Source: Gammaproteobacteria bacterium (lineage in GTDB: Bacteria > Pseudomonadota > Gammaproteobacteria > Pseudomonadales > Pseudomonadaceae). Taken from it: a DNA stretch of 39,570 nucleotides. The DNA lies in assembly GCA_903970465.1 (NCBI GenBank), contig CAJCIO010000153.1, positions 1-39,570 of the forward strand, given 5' to 3'. Every line of letters begins with the position of its first letter. The first letter of the stretch is position 1. This document shows, piece by piece, positions 33,547 through 39,570 of the stretch. The position numbers were made by a program, and so were the translations under genes. A model generated the notes under the pieces. That model saw nothing but the letters and a program-made list of their open reading frames with translations, was not told the DNA's origin and ran no database searches.

Positions 33547-33828
33547 ATGCAACGGAATTCTCGCGAGCCCCAGACCGAAACCAGACCCACCCCCCCTGCC
33601 AAGGAAACGAACGTCGATCATCTGGCGTCAATACACCTGACAGTGCGAGAGCGACAGGTGCTCATGTGGGTCGCTCAGGGAAAGAGCTCCTGGGAGATTG
33701 GCCACATCATCAAATGCGAGGAGTGCACTGTAAATTTCCATTGCCGCAACATCATGGGCAAACTCAACGTCAGTACTCGCGCCCAGGCGCTGATGAAGGC
33801 CGTAGGCCTCGGATTGCTGTTTACCTGA
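33547..33828 (+). CDS. LuxR-type HTH-only regulator
   Basis: This 93-residue protein is essentially a lone GerE/LuxR helix-turn-helix domain: LTVRERQVLMWVAQGKSSWEIGHIIKCEECTVNFHCRNIMGKLNVSTRAQALMKAVGLGLL (about 32-92). The pattern (W in VLMWVAQGKS, TVNFHxxNIMxKL, xxAxxLGL) resembles the DNA-binding end of quorum-sensing LuxR proteins. It has no autoinducer domain and no receiver domain. GGGAG at 33534-33538 favours ATG 33547; an in-frame ATG at 33508 would add 13 residues. It is 53 bases upstream of the REC-HTH regulator and probably co-transcribed with it. It may need a partner to be controlled. Confidence 0.85.
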   Translation: MQRNSREPQTETRPTPPAKETNVDHLASIHLTVRERQVLMWVAQGKSSWEIGHIIKCEECTVNFHCRNIMGKLNVSTRAQALMKAVGLGLLFT

Positions 33829-33881
33829 ACACCCGCCGCGCCGCAGTTGGTGCGGCCGTGCATCGCTCGGGTAATTGAATC

Positions 33882-34505
33882 TTGGACCTCAAAGTCATCA
33901 TTGCCGACGACCACCCAGTCGTCCTGCTTGGCACCAGTGCCATCCTCAATGCCGACCCTCGTCAGGGCTTCAAAGTGGTCGGCACCGCCAACAGCGTCAC
34001 CGGCCTTTTCGAACTGCTTGCGCAGGAACCCTGCAGGGTGCTGATTACCGATTTTTCCATGCCCAGAGGTGAACTCGCCGACGGCCTGACGATGGTCAGC
34101 CGCCTGCGCCGCGAATATCCAGACATACAGATAGTCGTGTTGAGCATGCTCAGCAGCACCCATATATTGCGGTCGTTACTGCGCATGGGGGTGATGGGGT
34201 TGTACAACAAGAACGAGACTCTGGCCGAACTACCGCGCGCGACGCGCCTGGCTGGCATGAAACGTCGTTACATCAGCCCTAGCTACAAGCGCAAGCTCGA
34301 ACAACCCAACGATCCGCTATCCGCCCGAGAACTGGAGGTATTGCGGATGATGGCGAACGGGTTGTCGGGGCGCGATATCGCCCAGCTCTCGCACCGCAGC
34401 GAAAAGACCGTGAGCCGCCATAAACGCAATGCCATGGAAAAGCTTGGGCTAGTCCATGACAGTGCGTTGCTCGATTACATCAGTGGTCTGGATGCCAGTG
34501 GCTGA
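33882..34505 (+). CDS. NarL/FixJ-family response regulator (RcsB-like, REC-LuxR HTH)
   Basis: This 207-residue regulator has an N-terminal receiver domain (about 1-120: VIIADDHPVVLLG, phospho-acceptor Asp in LITDFSMP near residue 58, and a Lys in GLYNKNETL near 110) and a C-terminal LuxR HTH (about 145-205: LSARELEVLRMMANGLSGRDIAQLSHRSEKTVSRHKRNAMEKLGL). Order and the SRHKxNAMxKLGL motif are like RcsB and BvgA-type regulators. An in-frame TGA at 33876-33878 forces the start to the TTG at 33882. No sensor kinase is encoded in the window. It ends 50 bases before the convergent rhs gene and is the best candidate to control this cluster. Confidence 0.9.
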   Translation: MDLKVIIADDHPVVLLGTSAILNADPRQGFKVVGTANSVTGLFELLAQEPCRVLITDFSMPRGELADGLTMVSRLRREYPDIQIVVLSMLSSTHILRSLLRMGVMGLYNKNETLAELPRATRLAGMKRRYISPSYKRKLEQPNDPLSARELEVLRMMANGLSGRDIAQLSHRSEKTVSRHKRNAMEKLGLVHDSALLDYISGLDASG

Positions 34506-34516
34506 AGCCTCAGGCA

Positions 34517-34548
34517 GTGCACGGAGTTCGGCAAAGGACTCCGTGCAC
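34517..34548. terminator. Hairpin between the convergent response-regulator and rhs genes
   Basis: GTGCACGGAGT (34517-34527) and ACTCCGTGCAC (34538-34548) form a perfect 11-base stem with a 10-base loop. No long T tract follows on either strand, so it may work as an mRNA 3'-end barrier. Confidence 0.7.
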
Positions 34549-34555
34549 CGCTCCT

Positions 34556-37500
34556 TCACACCTTGGGTGCGGCTTGCGTCTGATGTTCCGCCACCAAGGC
34601 TTCACCCGCACGCATGATGGTGCGCGCGTCTCCCCCTAAGTCGATCAGATTTGCCAGCTCACCCCCACGATAGAAGCGTAGCTCCCTCGCGGCTTGGCAA
34701 ATCCAGTCGTCGGCACCATAGCTATAAGGTACCTCGTCGCCATCCTTGGGTTTGACCTTGACCAACCGACTCAAGGCATCGTACTCCAGGCCTCGCCCCT
34801 CCTCGTCCACCAGCAGGCAGCCATTGGCATCGTAATTCAAGACCATGTCGAACTTGGCATACGCGGGGTGATCGTTAGTGATCTGGACCAGTTGCGCCGG
34901 GTCCCGCTCACTGTAGACATAATCGGCCCAGTTTTCAGCGGTGCCCCCGGTTGAAAGCTTGACCGTAGAAATGACCAGCGCATGGTTGTCGATTGCGTCA
35001 CAGTCGAACACTTGACTGACCAGCTGGTTGCCTGCCGGATCGAATGGCGCCTCACTGCCGCTCGCCAGGTACATGTCCAGACGCCCACGGGCGTCATAAG
35101 TGAACTCTTCCTCTCGAAGAACCGTCCCGGCCTCTTTGAGGGTCCGCTTGCTCATCTGGTCCAACAGGGTGTAGGCCTGGGCGAGTGTCTGTACCTGGCC
35201 GGCGCCGAGGTCAAATGTACGCAGGGTCTCGCGGCCATATTCGTCATACTCCAGGCTGACCTTGACCTGCTGGCCAAGCGCTTCGTCCTGGGTGTCGATG
35301 ACATCGTTCAAGCCCGATGCGTTGTAGGTCAGGCTGGTATGTGTGGTGCCCAGCCGAGTGGTACTCAGGCGCCCGTCCAGGTAGTAGTTGTTTGTCTGGG
35401 TATTACCCAATACGTCGGTGTAGCTGAGCAAGCGGCCGCGCAGGCTGTAGATATAGGTCATGCCGTGTTCGCCATTGGCGTCAGCGCGCTGCTCGGACTT
35501 CACATCGCCCGTACTGAAAAACTCCCGAGTGAATTCATGCCCCGACTCGCTGCCCGACAGCAACCGTGCATTTTGTTGATCGAGTCTGTAGACGGCCGAG
35601 ATAGCCCCGCCATCGATCTGTCGGGTCACCGGTTCATCGCTCAGATGGGGTTTGTAGGTGTAGGCAATCATTTCCCCCGCCGGCGTTTGCACGAAGTCTG
35701 GCTGCGACCCGGTACTGTTGTAGGTATTACGCCGATGACGGTTTCCGGTGATCGACACGGTGAGCCGCGACAGGCCGTCGAACTCCTGGGTACCCAGATG
35801 ATAGGTCTTGCCTCGGGCCACGACGCTGATCGAGGTCGGCAGGTCCTCGCCGCTGTGGGCGGCAAACGCACGGTTGACGACCGCGCTGTCCGGCAACACG
35901 TTGCTGATCAGGCGATCGAACACATCATAGGCATAGGAGGTGACTCTACCCCGCGCATCGGACTCCTTGCGCAGGCGCCCCAGGCCGTCGTACTCGGAGG
36001 TCTCCTTGCTGTACAAGCGGCCATCCAGGCTTCGACGCTCCACCCATTCGGCCTTGTCGAACACGTTAGTCTTGGTCACTGTCTTGCCAATCCCTGCACG
36101 CCAGGCTTCGGTCTCCTGAGTCACGGGGTTGGTCTGTTCATAGTCCACGATACCATCGGGGCCGGTCGTCGATTTTTGCTGGCCCCAGCCGTCGTATTCG
36201 ATAGTGGTGGTCAGCGCCAGGCTGTCCTCGCTCAGCCAATTCCATTCGGCCTTGGTGAATGAGGTATCGGCCAGGTCTGGAGCATCGCCAAGGCGCACAT
36301 CGAACTCGGTTTCACTGAACAACTGCCCCAGCTTGTCGTAGCTGGCGGCATAGGTCTGTACGAACTCGGTGGCGCGGGTCGCTGAGTCGGCGGTTTGCCG
36401 CTCTTCCTTGATGGCCCGGTTGAGGCCGTCGAAATACGTCCGGGTCTGCACACCTTTGACATCGGTGACTCGTTGCTCGGCCTGCCCCCCCGGCGCGTTG
36501 ACCAGGACATATTCATAACTGCGCTGAGCGCGTTCCGCCGGGATGTTGGGCGCCGCGATTTCGGCGGTGACCTGGCCGAGCGCGTTGTAGAGAGTTTCGA
36601 TCTCCACGCCATTATCATCGCGATCTAACAGAACATTACCGGTGAGGACCGACGCTTCTCGGGTGATGATCTTTTTCAGCGAATCGAAGGTAGTCGTGGT
36701 CTCGGTGGTTTTCAGCTTGGCGGCGATTTTTTCGTAGCTGTATTCGGTCGTCGACGCGTAGCCACCGACGGTCACAGGCGCTCCCACGGCCGGGAACGTG
36801 GTCTCGCCACCCAGGATCACTTTCAGCGACTTGGCGCGGCCGTGCTGCATCGGGTTCGCCGGCTGATGCAGATAGTCGCTGATCGTCACCTGCACCTCTG
36901 TGGCAATTTCGTTGACCAGCGTTGTCTGCAGCTCGCTGATGGGCGCCAGCCAGGGCTGGTAGGAGCCTGGCACCTGCGGCGCCTGACCGTCATCGTAGGG
37001 GATCAGGGTCAAGGGTTCCAACAGCGCATAACGGTAGCGAGTACGCAGCACGGGTTCGTCGGTGTAGGCCGAATCCGCCGGATAGACTGTGTGCTCGCGC
37101 AATTGGCTGACAAAGCCGTAGGGGTGATACGGGCAGCCTTCGGCCCCCTCGGCAGGGTACCAGGTGCTGACTTCGCGCACGCCAGTGGCCGCCGTTGTTT
37201 CGGTCGGATTGCCATAGCGGTCGAAGGTGCTGTATTCGTTCTCGGTACGAGCAATGTCTTCGGCCAAATCGGTCCAGGTGGTCGTCACTTGACGGGGCAG
37301 CTGCACTTGTGGAGGCTGCAGATCGAAGTCCAGGCCTTCAGTGATGTGATAACTGGTCGAGACACGCTTGACGCAGTCATCCTGCTGGGTGCGTTCTTCG
37401 ATCAACAGGTGATAGCGATTGAAAGTGCGGGTGATGGACCGCACCGCCGCGCCGTCCACCCACAGCGCTTCGACCGAGCCATAGCGGTAAGCGGTGCGAG

Positions 37501-38623
37501 TCTTGTAGATGTTGTCCAACCCATCATCTTCGAAAATCACGTCGCTCAGGCCAGCCCCCAAAAAGTTGTGAATGCTGGGGGCGCCATCCAGGGTATAGGT
37601 GTAGCGAACCTCGATCGGCGGTTGGCCGAAACCTGGATCGGTGACATGACGGGTGACCCGCGGCAGCGGCACGCGTGCTTTGGCAGCGGCGCGTGCCTGA
37701 GCCACGGCGGCGGATTCGCCGCTGCGCTGCTGGCGTTTGAGTTCGAGGCGCTTGAGGGTCTCCTGAGCCTGCGCGGACAGCGGCGCGCCGTCATCGGTAT
37801 GGTGATGAGTGGCACTCGACCCGTCGGGGAACACATGACCGTCATCCTGATATTCCAGGGTTTCAACGGCGCCGGTAGGTGAGCCAATGGTCTTCAGGCA
37901 CGCTAGCCCTTTGACGACCTCATAGGTGAATCGCCAGGAGGACGCCGGGGTGGAGGGCAAACTGATGCGATCGACCCGATCACCGGCGCCCAGATGCAGG
38001 GTGTAACGCGCCCACGGGCCACCGTCATCGCTCGCACCCGGCCGTTGATCAATGTGCACCTGAGTGCCGTCGATCGAAATCGCCAGCAAGGTCGAACTGT
38101 CGTCACGTACAGAGGCCAATCGCAGGGTATTAGCGAAAGGTAGATATTCCAGTTGCAGTCGGTGTCCTTGGGGCGACTCGATATAACGGGGCAGCGCCAC
38201 CTGATTTCCGGTAGTGCCCTGGACTTTCAGGTACTCCACCAGACCCGACTTGTGCACTACACGGTACCAGCCGTCACCGTCGACGAAGCAGCGGAAGGAG
38301 TCGAGTTTCTGTTCCTTGAATACCAGCCTGCCGTCCTCTGTGCCGGTCGACTTGAATGTTTCGCCCGTGCTTAGTGCGAGGATGCCGCTGCCAGGCGTGT
38401 ATTGAGAAAGTTTAAGATCCCAACCCAGGCCATAGCCACTGTTTGTAGTATTGAGCGGATTGTAGTTAAGGGATACCTGAAACTCGGGGCCATTCAAGTC
38501 ATAGGACTGCAGCGCTGGCAAGTTGATAGCCAGCGTATATTGTCCGGTGCGCGGATCGATACCACTTTCGATGAAGCTCATGAAATTGAAGGCGTTAGAA
38601 TGCACAGCCGTTGAAGAAGTCAT
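34556..38623 (-). CDS. Rhs/YD-repeat shell protein lacking the RHS core and C-terminal toxin
   Basis: This 1355-residue protein has an N-terminal domain typical of Pseudomonas RHS proteins (SGIDPRTGQYTLAINLPALQ, then NYNPLNTTNSGYGLGWDLKLS). Many YD repeats follow from about residue 480 to the end, for example YDGWGQQKSTTGPDG, YDGLGRLRKESDARGRVTSYAYDVFDRL and YDEYGRETLRTFD. In the family these repeats wrap into a hollow beta-cage holding a toxin. Here the chain stops after YGADDWICQAARELRFYRGGE...AGEALVAEHQTQ, just where the core (with DPxG-type self-cleavage motif) and the variable toxin normally begin. GGGAG eight bases before ATG 38623 marks the start. It lies 60 bases after the upstream gene, likely one operon. 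No PAAR domain, signal peptide or immunity gene is visible. Confidence 0.88.
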   Translation of the reverse strand: MTSSTAVHSNAFNFMSFIESGIDPRTGQYTLAINLPALQSYDLNGPEFQVSLNYNPLNTTNSGYGLGWDLKLSQYTPGSGILALSTGETFKSTGTEDGRLVFKEQKLDSFRCFVDGDGWYRVVHKSGLVEYLKVQGTTGNQVALPRYIESPQGHRLQLEYLPFANTLRLASVRDDSSTLLAISIDGTQVHIDQRPGASDDGGPWARYTLHLGAGDRVDRISLPSTPASSWRFTYEVVKGLACLKTIGSPTGAVETLEYQDDGHVFPDGSSATHHHTDDGAPLSAQAQETLKRLELKRQQRSGESAAVAQARAAAKARVPLPRVTRHVTDPGFGQPPIEVRYTYTLDGAPSIHNFLGAGLSDVIFEDDGLDNIYKTRTAYRYGSVEALWVDGAAVRSITRTFNRYHLLIEERTQQDDCVKRVSTSYHITEGLDFDLQPPQVQLPRQVTTTWTDLAEDIARTENEYSTFDRYGNPTETTAATGVREVSTWYPAEGAEGCPYHPYGFVSQLREHTVYPADSAYTDEPVLRTRYRYALLEPLTLIPYDDGQAPQVPGSYQPWLAPISELQTTLVNEIATEVQVTISDYLHQPANPMQHGRAKSLKVILGGETTFPAVGAPVTVGGYASTTEYSYEKIAAKLKTTETTTTFDSLKKIITREASVLTGNVLLDRDDNGVEIETLYNALGQVTAEIAAPNIPAERAQRSYEYVLVNAPGGQAEQRVTDVKGVQTRTYFDGLNRAIKEERQTADSATRATEFVQTYAASYDKLGQLFSETEFDVRLGDAPDLADTSFTKAEWNWLSEDSLALTTTIEYDGWGQQKSTTGPDGIVDYEQTNPVTQETEAWRAGIGKTVTKTNVFDKAEWVERRSLDGRLYSKETSEYDGLGRLRKESDARGRVTSYAYDVFDRLISNVLPDSAVVNRAFAAHSGEDLPTSISVVARGKTYHLGTQEFDGLSRLTVSITGNRHRRNTYNSTGSQPDFVQTPAGEMIAYTYKPHLSDEPVTRQIDGGAISAVYRLDQQNARLLSGSESGHEFTREFFSTGDVKSEQRADANGEHGMTYIYSLRGRLLSYTDVLGNTQTNNYYLDGRLSTTRLGTTHTSLTYNASGLNDVIDTQDEALGQQVKVSLEYDEYGRETLRTFDLGAGQVQTLAQAYTLLDQMSKRTLKEAGTVLREEEFTYDARGRLDMYLASGSEAPFDPAGNQLVSQVFDCDAIDNHALVISTVKLSTGGTAENWADYVYSERDPAQLVQITNDHPAYAKFDMVLNYDANGCLLVDEEGRGLEYDALSRLVKVKPKDGDEVPYSYGADDWICQAARELRFYRGGELANLIDLGGDARTIMRAGEALVAEHQTQAAPKV

Positions 38624-38683
38624 GTTGATTACTCCCTATAGGTCAACGCATGGCCCAGGCGGGCCACGCGACTAGCAGCGGTT

Positions 38684-39570
38684 TTAGACGGGTTGGATCG
38701 ACGTCGTGATCTTGTTTCGCTCCTCGCCTTCAAATGCAAACTGGATGCGGTGGCGAGAGCCATTCTCGTCCCACAACACGACAGTGAATGGACGTTCAAG
38801 ATCAAAACCAGGAATCAGATGTTTCTGACGGTAGAAAATCTTCACTTCCCGGTTCAGCGAGATCAGCAGCGTACCGACGTCGCCTCTGTCACCCTGTATG
38901 ATTTTGGAGTGTGGCACTTCTCCAAGAAACGTGTCGCTGTTATACAAAACGGGATTATAGAGTTCAGTCGCATAGCGTACATGAGTTTGCGGCACGGTCT
39001 CGCGGACCACAGGATTCAGCACATAACCCAGGTAACTGAATCCATCTTCGTTGTTTACTTGGCTCCCCCATTTCACACCCGGGCCGTCCTCTTCCCATTG
39101 CAAACGCACAAAACTTACCCGTTCGCCGTTGAAGAGCAGCTGATAATTCCAATAATCAACAGTGGTAAAATACCGCGTAAAGTTCGGTTCTTCTGGCGTT
39201 CCGATCGGCTCGCTCGGGTCATTGCTAGTGTACCCACCCTCGACGCGCTTTCTCTTTATCTCAAAGTTATATGCCGAATAGAGGGGCACGTGTTCAGGTG
39301 TCACCGTCAGTATCCGCTCATCCTGTTCGCCGCCCGAGTCGCTAGAGGTGTGCTCCTGATTGAAAATATCGGTCAAGCGCACGGCAAATCTGGCGGGGAG
39401 AACGTCCAGCGTTTGCAGGTAGAACCTCACCTCTTTCGACTCGCTGGGTTCCACTGGCTGGGAGAGTCCAACAGGCCCCGTCGCCGGTGTAAAACGATTG
39501 GGTTGGGTCTTGTATGCCCACTTCGATACTGGATCGGTTGATCCCGAGTCGGGCGTTGTCAGGCCTTCAA
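38684..39570 (-). CDS. Unrecognised protein (partial, 5' end off the window), probably co-transcribed with rhs
   Basis: The frame is open from the right edge to a stop at 38684, giving at least 295 residues with the N-terminus missing. I do not recognise it. It is rich in beta-strand-like and aromatic segments (YFTTVDYWNYQLLFNGERVSFVRLQWEEDG, RYATELYNPVLYNSD, VLWDENGSRHRIQFAFEGEE), without membrane helices. The visible start of the segment is Pro/Thr/Ser-rich and looks like a linker. The 60-base gap to the rhs start suggests an operon. It could be the end of a large Rhs partner or an adaptor for export; nothing in the sequence fixes this. Confidence 0.7.
   Translation of the reverse strand, partial: EGLTTPDSGSTDPVSKWAYKTQPNRFTPATGPVGLSQPVEPSESKEVRFYLQTLDVLPARFAVRLTDIFNQEHTSSDSGGEQDERILTVTPEHVPLYSAYNFEIKRKRVEGGYTSNDPSEPIGTPEEPNFTRYFTTVDYWNYQLLFNGERVSFVRLQWEEDGPGVKWGSQVNNEDGFSYLGYVLNPVVRETVPQTHVRYATELYNPVLYNSDTFLGEVPHSKIIQGDRGDVGTLLISLNREVKIFYRQKHLIPGFDLERPFTVVLWDENGSRHRIQFAFEGEERNKITTSIQPV

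Noticed and set aside
34500..34560. Frameshift at the end of rhs hiding a core or toxin
   Set aside because: No frame downstream of the stop encodes core-like residues. The space is occupied by a hairpin and the convergent regulator.

Overview
The window looks like chromosome of a fluorescent-group Pseudomonas. The evidence is a complete mannitol ABC-transport and catabolism operon with an AraC-type MtlR, an MvaT/MvaU-type nucleoid protein, an AhpF/AhpC pair, a mannuronan C5-epimerase of the AlgE/PsmE type, and several pseudomonad REP-type inverted repeats in the intergenic gaps. Coding density is high and base composition is GC-rich, except around 30.9-33.5 kb, which is visibly more AT-rich.

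Layout: (1) 1-2.3 kb: the C-terminal part of a tyrosine recombinase running off the left edge, then an exported alpha/beta hydrolase. (2) 2.6-14.3 kb: an alginate-processing and export block. A giant RTX protein joins a mannuronan C5-epimerase module to an SGNH/O-acetylesterase module. It is convergent with a complete type I secretion operon (ABC transporter, HlyD-type adaptor, TolC-type channel), and a GT-B glycosyltransferase follows on the + strand. (3) 14.4-24.1 kb: an RpiR-type regulator, mtlR and mtlEFGKDY. The binding protein MtlE and permease MtlFG-MtlK import the polyol, MtlD oxidises it and MtlY phosphorylates the ketose. The mtlE-mtlF and mtlG-mtlK junctions carry REP-derived hairpins, including a 48-bp tandem array. 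The fructokinase gene mtlZ is not found after mtlY. (4) 24.3-28.0 kb: an MvaT/MvaU-family protein, glyoxalase I, AhpF and AhpC. (5) 28.2-39.6 kb: an accessory region with an autotransporter, a 672-residue multi-domain protein of unknown function, two LuxR-type regulators (one HTH only, one REC-HTH), a 1355-residue Rhs/YD-repeat protein that stops before the usual RHS core and toxin, and an unrecognised gene running off the right edge.

The most promising candidate for something undescribed is region 5. A 24-bp motif occurs in inverted orientation about 100 bp upstream of both divergent genes (the 672-aa protein and the HTH-only LuxR protein), which suggests a common promoter or operator. The Rhs shell beside it has no toxin domain. 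The 48-bp hairpin array inside the mtl operon and the epimerase/esterase with its own secretion system are the other main points.
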